A DNA stretch of 64,000 bases, taken from positions 6,947,501 through 7,011,500 of the forward strand of contig NZ_CP134706.1 of the NCBI RefSeq assembly GCF_038246755.1, in the 5' to 3' direction. Below, piece by piece: positions 57,838 through 64,000 of the stretch (within the stretch, counting starts at the first letter, position 1; each line of letters starts with the position of its first letter). Source of the stretch: Micromonospora sp. FIMYZ51. GTDB lineage: Bacteria; Actinomycetota; Actinomycetes; Mycobacteriales; Micromonosporaceae. The position numbers were made by a program, and so were the translations under genes. A model generated the notes under the pieces. That model was not told the DNA's origin. It did not search any database and was given only the letters and a program-made list of their open reading frames with translations.

Positions 57838-58229
57838 TCGGGCCCCCCTCCACTGCGTCGGATCGGTTCCAGGCTTATCGCCCGGGTGCGACAACGTCGA
57901 CCGTCCGCGTCGATCGGGGGCCATCGGGCGGCCGGTCGGGGGCTAACCATACGGAACCCGAGGTCAGCCACTCAACCAGGGCGGTGGACGAGCCTCGGGA
58001 CAACCTGTGGATGCCGGTGGGTGAAGGTGTGTGCAGGCTGTGCACAGGATGTGGATAACCGATGGGGAATCTGGCCCCTCACGTCGCTGACCTGGGCAGG
58101 TACTATCCCCATGCTGTGGACGTAACTTTCGAGTAGGGCTTTGTCCTGATAGTCCCGTAGGATCTGTGCTCTACGGCTACACCTGGACAGCGGATTGCGC
58201 TTTCGGTTGAGAAGGGTCACGCTCCGGCC
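57838..58229. promoter_or_regulatory. Divergent dnaB/membrane-protein region with DnaA-box-like sites
   Basis: No gene fits this 392-base gap. It contains a perfect DnaA box TGTGGATAA (58050-58058), partial ones at 58006 and ~58115 (TGTGGATGC, TGTGGACGT), and the palindrome CTGTGCACAG (58038-58047). A role in dnaB control by DnaA, or simply box-like chance matches, are both possible. Confidence 0.45.
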
Positions 58230-59984
58230 GTGAGTTACCGGGACTGGGCACGCGGGGAGGATGGCCCGCTCGAACGACGGTGGGCCGATCCCGTCGACCA
58301 GTCCCCGGCCGAGCGTTACGAGTCATCCGCCGAGCGATACCGCACCCCGAGCCGGCGCCGCGCCATCGAGCGTGGTCAGGATGAGCCGGAGGAGTCGTAC
58401 CTGCCGCGCTGGGCGTTGGAGTCGGGCGTACGCAGTGTCGACGGTGGCGGCCGGCACGCCGCCCCGGACGACGACGATGACGACGACGACGCGGACCGAC
58501 GGCGTTACGCAGGCAGTTGGCGCTCCACCGAGAGCGGCCGAGGCCGGCGGGACGCCGACATCGAGAGCCCCCGCAGCCGTTGGGCGGCCGACACCGAGAC
58601 CGGCCGGAGCCGGCGGACGGCCGAGCCGAGTTGGCGCGATTCCGCTGCCGAGCCGGTGTCCGACCACACCCGGGAGTGGACCTTCGACCGCCCGTCGGAA
58701 GAGGGGTACGTCGGTAGCCGCCGGGCCGAGGAGGACGATCCGGTCTCCGGGGTGGCGCCCCGGAGCCGTCCCCGTCGGGCGCAGTCGCGCCGCCGCCAGG
58801 TGACCTGGTCGACGCTTGAAGATGAGGCGCAGCAGGCGGCTGACGCGGAGCCGGCCGCCGAGTCGCCCACGCGGCGCCGTAGACGGGCGGTCGAGCCGGC
58901 CGCCGAGCCGGCGGTGGACCCGTGGGAACGGGCGGCGGAGCCCTGGGAACGGGCGGCAGAGCCACGCAGCCGCGCAGCGCGGCCGGAGAGCCAGCCGGCG
59001 GTGGACCCGTGGGATGCTTCTGGCCTGCACGCCTGGCAGCAACCCGCAGGGGTCGACCGCCGCGCCGATGCGGAACCCACCGATCCCTGGGACGCCGACA
59101 GCACCAGCCAGTGGTTGCGGGCGGCCGACACGGACCAGTGGCTGGAGCCTGATCGGACGGGTCAGTGGCGGCAACCCGACGCGGACGCCACCGGCCAGTG
59201 GGAGCGCGATGCCGACGCCACCGGCCAGTGGGAGCGCGACGCCGAGGCGGCCGGGCAGCGCCGGCAGCCGGAGTCCTACCGGCGGTCCGGCCCGGACCGG
59301 TGGGATCGTACGGAGCCGCCGCGGTCGAGTGCGACGTCCGGCGCGGGACAGTGGTCCTGGGCGGAGTCGGCCGAACCGGAACCGGCGCGGGAGGGTTTCT
59401 GGCCGGGTACCCGGCTGGCCGGGGACGATCCACGTTGGGTTGACGCGAGTGCGTCCGCACCGCGTTCGCCGGTGGTCGGTTACACCGCGCCGCGTCCGCG
59501 CGCGGCACCACGGCGGCGGGCCGCGCCGGCTCCGCCGGTCCGGCCGGTCGGCATTGCGGCCGTACGGCGGGGAATCGAGGCGGTCGGTACCGGCAGTTGG
59601 AACCGTCGCCTGGAGGACGACCTGCTCGACCCGGATCCGGGTGGTCCGTGGCTGCCGCTGCTCTACACCGCGGCGTGCTACGTCCTGCCGGCGATGGTGA
59701 TCTTCGTCTGGCTGTTGACGCTCGACGGCTCGCCCCCGGTGGGGTGTGTGACCGACATCAGTGGCGGTGGGTGCGACTCGCAACGGGCTCGGGCGTTCGG
59801 CGCGATGGTGGCGGGGATACCGCGCTTCGGGTTGGCGTTGGCGAGCAGTTTGGTGGTCGCGATGCTGCTGCGGCGAGTGGGTACCACCTGGAAGTCGACC
59901 ACGATCGCGCTCGCCGCCGCGGTGGTCGGTGGCGGTCTGTCCACCGTGATGATCAGTGCGGTGACCGGTCAGCCCATCGGCTGA
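58230..59984 (+). CDS. Long disordered, three-helix membrane protein
   Basis: The protein has 584 residues. Residues 1-~440 are highly charged and low-complexity, with runs of Asp (DDDDDDDD near residue 80) and Trp-containing repeats such as ATGQWERDAD and PWERAAE. The last ~120 residues hold three hydrophobic helices (YTAACYVLPAMVIFVWLLTL, FGLALASSLVVAMLLRRVG, TIALAAAVVGGGLSTVMISAV). The tail region resembles small membrane proteins found between dnaB and rplI in relatives. GTG 58230 follows GGGTCACGCTCC without a strong ribosome site. It is convergent to the ribosomal-protein operon. Confidence 0.75.
   Translation: MSYRDWARGEDGPLERRWADPVDQSPAERYESSAERYRTPSRRRAIERGQDEPEESYLPRWALESGVRSVDGGGRHAAPDDDDDDDDADRRRYAGSWRSTESGRGRRDADIESPRSRWAADTETGRSRRTAEPSWRDSAAEPVSDHTREWTFDRPSEEGYVGSRRAEEDDPVSGVAPRSRPRRAQSRRRQVTWSTLEDEAQQAADAEPAAESPTRRRRRAVEPAAEPAVDPWERAAEPWERAAEPRSRAARPESQPAVDPWDASGLHAWQQPAGVDRRADAEPTDPWDADSTSQWLRAADTDQWLEPDRTGQWRQPDADATGQWERDADATGQWERDAEAAGQRRQPESYRRSGPDRWDRTEPPRSSATSGAGQWSWAESAEPEPAREGFWPGTRLAGDDPRWVDASASAPRSPVVGYTAPRPRAAPRRRAAPAPPVRPVGIAAVRRGIEAVGTGSWNRRLEDDLLDPDPGGPWLPLLYTAACYVLPAMVIFVWLLTLDGSPPVGCVTDISGGGCDSQRARAFGAMVAGIPRFGLALASSLVVAMLLRRVGTTWKSTTIALAAAVVGGGLSTVMISAVTGQPIG
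58915..59252 (+). repeat. In-frame 21- and 30-nt repeats in the disordered membrane protein gene
   Basis: Two 21-nt units encode PWERAAE (~58918-58959) and two 30-nt units encode DADATGQWER (~59182-59241), with a diverged third copy. They fall in the low-complexity N-terminal half. Confidence 0.75.
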
Positions 59985-60070
59985 TCCGGGCCGTCGGCTC
60001 GTCGAGGCGCGGATGGCGTACCGGGCCGCCGGGTCCGTGCGCCACTAGCTGGGCCATGCCGGGACGCGAG

Positions 60071-60101
60071 CGGGCCCGCACCGATGGACGGTGCGGGCCC
60101 G
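60071..60101. terminator. Bidirectional hairpin terminator before rplI
   Basis: CGGGCCCGCACCG and its complement form a perfect 13-bp stem with an ATGGA loop between the convergent membrane-protein gene and rplI. Confidence 0.85.
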
Positions 60102-60123
60102 GTCACGAGCGGTCGGCGGGGTC

Positions 60124-60570
60124 TCAGCCCTGCACGACGTTGAGGTTGAAGGTGGCGGTCACCTCGGGGTGCAGCTTGATCCGCACCGGGTGCGAGCCGA
60201 CGGACTTGATGTGTCCGCCCAGCTCCAGCCGGCGCCGGTCCAGCGAAGGACCACCGGCGGCCTTGACGGCGTCGACGATCTCGGCCGAGGTGACCGAGCC
60301 GAAGAGCCGACCGCCGTCGCCGGCGCGAGCCTTCAGGTTCACCTTGAGGCCCTCGAGCTGGCCCTTCACCTCGTTGGCGTGGTCGAGGTCGCGGATCTCC
60401 CGGGCCGAGCGGGCCCGCTTGATGAGCGTGACCTGCTTTTCCGCGCCCTTGGTCCAGGCGATCGCGAAGCCCTGCGGGAGCAGGTAGTTACGGCCGTAGC
60501 CGTTCTTGACCTCCACGATGTCGCCCGGGGCACCGAGCCCGGACACCTCCTGAGTCAGGATGATCTTCAT
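60124..60570 (-). CDS. rplI: 50S ribosomal protein L9
   Basis: The 148-residue protein starts [34 protein letters not shown], the signature of L9's N-terminal domain. The connecting helix and the C-terminal domain ([39 protein letters not shown]) are complete. L9 binds 23S rRNA domain V and helps keep frame. It is the last gene of the rpsF-ssb-rpsR-rplI operon, 14 bases after rpsR. A perfect hairpin terminator lies 23 bases beyond the stop. Confidence 0.98.
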   Translation of the reverse strand: MKIILTQEVSGLGAPGDIVEVKNGYGRNYLLPQGFAIAWTKGAEKQVTLIKRARSAREIRDLDHANEVKGQLEGLKVNLKARAGDGGRLFGSVTSAEIVDAVKAAGGPSLDRRRLELGGHIKSVGSHPVRIKLHPEVTATFNLNVVQG

Positions 60571-60584
60571 GTCGGTGTCTCCTG

Positions 60585-60824
60585 TCAGCGGGCCGTCGCG
60601 GTGTACGGCAGGAGCGCCATCTCACGGGCGTTCTTGACCGCACGGGCGATCTGCCGCTGCTGCTGCGAGGTGACGCCGGTCACCCGCCGAGCGCGGATCT
60701 TGCCGCGGTCGGAGATGAACTTGCGCAGCAGCGCGGTGTCCTTGTAATCAATGTAGGTGATCCCGTCCTTGTCGAGCGGGTTCACCTTCTTCTTCGGCTT
60801 GCGCAGTGCCGCAGCCTTCGCCAT
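60585..60824 (-). CDS. rpsR: 30S ribosomal protein S18
   Basis: The 79-residue protein has [39 protein letters not shown] and [23 protein letters not shown], which together are the S18 signature. ATG 60824 follows AGGAGC and is chosen over a longer in-frame start at 60866. S18 pairs with S6 in the 30S platform. No CxxC zinc-type N terminus is seen, so this looks like a C-minus type S18. Confidence 0.97.
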   Translation of the reverse strand: MAKAAALRKPKKKVNPLDKDGITYIDYKDTALLRKFISDRGKIRARRVTGVTSQQQRQIARAVKNAREMALLPYTATAR

Positions 60825-60865
60825 TGCTCTTGCTCCTGGTTTACGATCACGGGCGCTCGGCGCCA

Positions 60866-61378
60866 TTAGAACGGTGGCTCCTCATCGAAGTTGCCGCCAC
60901 CCGAACGGGAGGGGGCTGGTGCAGCCGAAGCCCAGGGGTCGTCGAAGTTGCCTCCGCCGCCGCCCTGACCACCACCACCGCCGCTACCGAAGCCGCCGCC
61001 ACCGCCGCCGGAGCGGGACATCTTCTGCACCTTCGCCGTGGCGTAGCGCAGCGACGGGCCGATCTCGTCGACCTCCAGCTCGATGACGGTGCGCTTCTCA
61101 CCCTCGCGCGTCTCGTAGGACCGCTGACGCAGCCGGCCCGACACGATCACGCGGGCACCGCGTTGGAGCGACTCCGCCACGTGCTCTGCGGCCTGCCGCC
61201 AGACGGTGCACGAGAGGAACAACGGCTCGCCGTCCTTCCACTCGCCGGAGGCCCGGTCCATGAACCGGGGCGTCGAGGCGACCCGGAACTTGGCGACGGC
61301 TGCCCCGGAGGGGGTGAACCGCAACTCGGGGTCATCGGTCAGGTTGCCGATGACCGTGATGGTGGTGTCTCCTGCCAT
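60866..61378 (-). CDS. ssb: Single-stranded DNA-binding protein
   Basis: The 170-residue protein has the OB fold ([60 protein letters not shown]), a long Gly-rich linker, and the acidic tail DEEPPF that recruits replication and repair partners. ATG 61378 begins the conserved domain; upstream GTG or ATG codons in the same frame are unneeded. Its place in the rpsF operon is conserved in many bacteria. Confidence 0.97.
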   Translation of the reverse strand: MAGDTTITVIGNLTDDPELRFTPSGAAVAKFRVASTPRFMDRASGEWKDGEPLFLSCTVWRQAAEHVAESLQRGARVIVSGRLRQRSYETREGEKRTVIELEVDEIGPSLRYATAKVQKMSRSGGGGGGFGSGGGGGQGGGGGNFDDPWASAAPAPSRSGGGNFDEEPPF

Positions 61379-61474
61379 GACCATCTCCTCGCGCACTCAT
61401 CCGTACGTCGTACAGGTTCCCAGAACCCTCCGACAGCACCGATGAGGCTTGTCCGGGTGGGGCGGGTGGAATGC

Positions 61475-61765
61475 TTAGCGCATCTCCGGCCGGATGACCT
61501 TGGTGCGCAGCACGGACTCGTTGAGCCGGAGTTGGCGGTCCAGCTCAGCCACGGCCTCCGGCGTCGCCTGGAGGTCGACGACGGCGTAGATGCCCTCGGC
61601 CTTCTTGTTGATCTCGTACGCGAGGCGCCGGCGGCCCCACACGTCGGTCTTCTCCACCGAGCCACCCGCGGTCCTGATCACGTTCAGGTACGTGTCGAGC
61701 GACGGGGCGACGGTGCGCTCCTCGAGGCTGGGGTCGAGGATCACCATGATCTCGTAATGACGCAA
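61475..61765 (-). CDS. rpsF: 30S ribosomal protein S6
   Basis: The 96-residue protein has [50 protein letters not shown] and [14 protein letters not shown], all S6 hallmarks. The start is TTG at 61765, an uncommon start for a ribosomal protein. A clear GGAGGTGA lies seven bases upstream and the family N terminus (L/M-R-H-Y-E) begins there. It is the first gene of the rpsF-ssb-rpsR-rplI operon. Confidence 0.97.
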   Translation of the reverse strand: MRHYEIMVILDPSLEERTVAPSLDTYLNVIRTAGGSVEKTDVWGRRRLAYEINKKAEGIYAVVDLQATPEAVAELDRQLRLNESVLRTKVIRPEMR

Positions 61766-62315
61766 GACGTGCTCACCTCCTGTGGGCTAAGCGGCCACGG
61801 TCCTTCCGTGGCAGGAGGTCGTGCGTCGTGACCGTCCCGTTCCGGTGGACCCGGTCCCGGGAGCGGACAACCGGACCAGGATACCCGGCCCGGACGATCA
61901 CCAGCAGCGAGGTTGGGGGCGCAACGAATCCGGGGGCCCGGTCGACCTCGCTGTCGACCCGGACCCCCGGATGGCATGACCGCGGGGCGCCTCGTCCGCA
62001 TTCCTTGGGTGGGACCTGGGGAGGAACGACCACACCGATGAGGTTGGACCAGAGACGCCCCGCGGAGCTTTATCGCGTTGTTACCTGACGTTATCGCGGA
62101 AGCGGACGGACGATGGGGCAAATCCTGGAATTACCGACAATATTCTCGACTGGCCCAGAGTTGTCGATCCGGAGGGTTCGACCGGCCGGCTGGAAACGTC
62201 GGGCGTACCGGGTGTCGGATCCATCGGTATCAACGACTTTGGTCGCGGGCGGTAACGCGAGCCCACCCGACGGGCCTAACCCCGGCTGTCGCCCTCGCGA
62301 CGTAGGCTCGCCTGC
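61766..62315. promoter_or_regulatory. Leader/promoter region between rpsF and endonuclease IV
   Basis: This 550-base gap has no convincing gene. On the minus strand, a 7-bp hairpin (GCCACGG, loop AAGGA, CCGTGGC; 61794-61812) lies about ten bases before the rpsF ribosome site. A longer imperfect stem at 61930-61970 (CCGGGGGCCCGG... and complement) lies farther upstream. These are candidates for the S6:S18 autoregulatory leader or for promoter-proximal structure. The remainder shows only AT-rich stretches near 62085-62150, possibly promoters. Confidence 0.45.
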
Positions 62316-63107
62316 ATGCGTATCGGAGCCCACGTCGATCCCACGGACCCGCTCGCGGAGGCGACCGCCCGTGCCGCCGACGCCGTGCAGTTCTTCCTCT
62401 CCGACCCGCAGGGTTGGAAGGCGCCGCAGCCCCGCGCAGACGCGGAGCGGCTACGCACCGCGGCCGTGGACATCTACGTGCACGCGCCGTACGTGGTGAA
62501 CGTCGCCACCGGCAACAACCGCATCCGGATCCCGAGCCGGAAGCTGCTGCTCGCGCACGCCAAGGCGGCGGCGGCCATCGGCGCCAAGGGGCTGGTGGTG
62601 CATGGCGGGCACGTCAGTTCCGGCGACGACCCCGCCGCCGGGTTCGACAACTGGCGCAAGGCCCTGGCGTACGCGCAGGAGTCGGGCGGCTTCGGGTTGC
62701 CGGTGCTGATCGAGAACACCGCTGGCGGCGAGAACGCCTGCGCTCGCCGGCTGGACGCGATCGCCCGGCTGTGGGACGCCGTCGGCGACCAGCAGGTCGG
62801 CTTCTGTCTCGACACCTGCCACGCCCACGCGGGTGGAGAGGAACTCCTCGGCCTGGTCGACCGGGTGAAGGCGATCACCGGGCGGATCGACCTCATCCAC
62901 GCCAACAACTCGAAGGACGGTTTCGGGTCGGGTCGTGACCGGCACGACAACCTGCGCGGCGGGACCATCGACCCGGAGCTGGTGGTGGCGGTGATCCGGG
63001 CGGCGGGGGCACCGGTCATCGTGGAGACGCCGGGCGGTGCAGCCGGGCAGAGTGGCGACATCGACTTCCTGCGCGGACAGCTCGGCGGGGAGACGTCGGC
63101 GCGATGA
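62316..63107 (+). CDS. nfo: Endonuclease IV (deoxyribonuclease IV)
   Basis: A 263-residue AP endonuclease of the xylose-isomerase-like fold. It cleaves DNA 5' of abasic sites and other damage during base excision repair. Metal-ligand motifs are [48 protein letters not shown] and IVETPGG, all with intact His/Glu/Asp. ATG 62316 begins [13 protein letters not shown]. It overlaps the next gene by four bases (ATGA). Abasic-site repair is functionally close to the endonuclease Q-like fusion at 32446, but the two are far apart. Confidence 0.93.
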   Translation: MRIGAHVDPTDPLAEATARAADAVQFFLSDPQGWKAPQPRADAERLRTAAVDIYVHAPYVVNVATGNNRIRIPSRKLLLAHAKAAAAIGAKGLVVHGGHVSSGDDPAAGFDNWRKALAYAQESGGFGLPVLIENTAGGENACARRLDAIARLWDAVGDQQVGFCLDTCHAHAGGEELLGLVDRVKAITGRIDLIHANNSKDGFGSGRDRHDNLRGGTIDPELVVAVIRAAGAPVIVETPGGAAGQSGDIDFLRGQLGGETSAR

Positions 63108-64000
63108 GGAAGGGCACGACCGGCGGCGACCGGGACAGCGCGGGCGCGGTCAGCGAGGACAGGTCCGACAAGAGCGGCGACCCCGACGGCGACGCCGGGA
63201 ACGGGCGAGCAGCCAGCCAGGACGGACCGAAGAACGCCACCGCCGACAGCGGCACGACCACCCCGGCCGACAAGACCGGCGGGAACGGCGAGAGCGAGAC
63301 CGGCGAGGGCGGAACCACCCCGGCCGGCAAGCCCGAGGCCGACAAGCCCAAGGCCGGCAAGCCCAAGGCCGGCAAGAGCGAAGCCGGCGGAAGCGGGGCT
63401 GACAAAAGCGGGCCCGGCGCAGCCGACAAGAGCGAGGGCGGGCCCGGCGCAGCCGGCAAGAGTGCGGCCGACAAGAACGAGACCGACAAGAGCGAGGGCG
63501 GGCCCGGCGCAGCCGGCAAGAGTGCGGCCGGCAAGAGCGAGGCCGACAAGGATGGGGCCGGCAAGAGCGAGGTGGGCGAGGACGGGGCCGCGGCGGACAC
63601 CGTCGACAAGGACAAGGCTGGGCGATGGTGGCGGCGCTGGCCTGGCCGGCGTGGCAGCAAGGCCGACCAGGCCGGGTCCGGCGGGGACAAGGATCCGGCG
63701 GACGACGCCGAGAAGGATCCCTGGGCTTCCTTCGGGCCAGCTCCCGAGCCGGTACCGACCTGGTACGGACGGACGGGCCGGCGGATCGGCCGATTCCTGA
63801 TCCACGAGTGGACCCTGGCCGCCCTCGGCTCGCTCGCGCTGGCCGTGCTGATGACCTGGCCGACGCTGCGCTATGCCCGGCACACGCTGCCGCAGGACTA
63901 CTGGGACCCGAGCCTCCAGGCGTGGCAGATGGCCTGGTCCGGGCATATCCTGCTGACCGATCCCAGCCAACTGTGGCACGCGAACGCGTTCTTCCCGGAA
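63104..64000 (+). CDS. Membrane protein with long K/D/G-rich N terminus, 3' truncated
   Basis: The frame is open from ATG 63104 to the window end (299 codons). The first ~205 residues are low-complexity, with recurring ADKSEG, AGKSEA and PGAAGKSA blocks. Then come [23 protein letters not shown], a hydrophobic segment ([16 protein letters not shown]), and a loop with [34 protein letters not shown]. The DPxLQAW-WxxH-L...NAFFP pattern resembles GT-C/YfhO-like membrane glycosyltransferases. The rest is outside the window. It is translationally coupled to nfo by ATGA, an odd pairing. Confidence 0.7.
   Translation, partial: MRKGTTGGDRDSAGAVSEDRSDKSGDPDGDAGNGRAASQDGPKNATADSGTTTPADKTGGNGESETGEGGTTPAGKPEADKPKAGKPKAGKSEAGGSGADKSGPGAADKSEGGPGAAGKSAADKNETDKSEGGPGAAGKSAAGKSEADKDGAGKSEVGEDGAAADTVDKDKAGRWWRRWPGRRGSKADQAGSGGDKDPADDAEKDPWASFGPAPEPVPTWYGRTGRRIGRFLIHEWTLAALGSLALAVLMTWPTLRYARHTLPQDYWDPSLQAWQMAWSGHILLTDPSQLWHANAFFPE
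63333..63567 (+). repeat. In-frame Gly-Lys-Ser/Ala-Asp-Lys low-complexity repeats
   Basis: Degenerate 9-bp and larger units (GCC-GGC-AAG, GCC-GAC-AAG) recur. A 57-bp-scale block ([15 protein letters not shown]) is duplicated at about 63424-63463 and 63484-63523. All remain in frame. Confidence 0.75.

Noticed and set aside
62085..62315. Possible tRNA- or riboswitch-like folding before nfo (GGTTCGACC, GATCCGGAGGG)
   Set aside because: The GGTTCGA-like piece has no matching acceptor stem, D arm or anticodon arm, and no conserved riboswitch core was found.

Overview
This 64 kb window is very GC-rich chromosomal DNA from an actinomycete, most likely Micromonosporaceae (Micromonospora/Salinispora type). 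That placement is inferred from: the third-position G/C bias, frequent GTG starts, the bacterial proteasome activator Bpa ending in GQYL, DUF5926/DUF4192/LppU-like proteins, an AfsR-type regulator, and three copies of a GGGGCCCTTCCT-type intergenic repeat. No rRNA, tRNA, CRISPR array or prophage was found. The only mobile-type elements are an intein in dnaB and a broken homing-endonuclease gene beside it.

Left part (1-22.4 kb). A truncated glycerophosphodiester phosphodiesterase is followed by a sensor kinase with an ATP-binding anti-sigma-type partner, DUF5926, arginine deiminase (minus strand, with an ARG-box-like palindrome upstream), NERD-like and PAS-like proteins, a lipoprotein and prephenate dehydratase. 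Then come a small zincin, OsmC, a membrane protein, two tandem HAD phosphatases, Bpa, an alpha/beta hydrolase, a substrate-binding lipoprotein, dimethylargininase with a divergent Lrp regulator, two secreted beta-propeller paralogues, an MDR oxidoreductase and a YbjN-like protein.

Middle part (22.4-45.2 kb). Genes for molybdenum cofactor synthesis are spread over 23 kb: mobA plus DUF6457, fdhD, moaA-moaD, and moaE-moeA-mogA-moaC. Between them lie an ArsR-MFS-GAP operon, DUF4192, a fructosamine-kinase-like gene, a metallophosphoesterase, a natural fusion of an endonuclease Q-like PHP/zinc nuclease to a UvrD-type helicase, an LppU-like protein, an AAA ATPase, a polysaccharide pyruvyl transferase, GNAT, DoxX and a GT87-type transferase.

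Right part (45.2-64 kb). An AfsR/SARP regulator is divergent from a GGDEF-EAL c-di-GMP protein. A second GT87-like protein, a phosphoribosyltransferase and a zf-TFIIB protein follow, then a maleylpyruvate-isomerase-family remnant. dnaB carries a 375-aa intein with the sequence hallmarks of a class 3 intein, and a nonsense-interrupted LAGLIDADG gene starts within the dnaB stop codon. Next come a long disordered membrane protein, the conserved rpsF-ssb-rpsR-rplI operon, endonuclease IV, and a membrane protein running off the end.

Tandem repeats recur: 24-nt in-frame minisatellites in mobA and in the MFS tail, an 18-nt repeat in the LppU-like gene, 21/30-nt repeats in the disordered membrane protein, and non-coding arrays that look like duplicated gene 3' ends.
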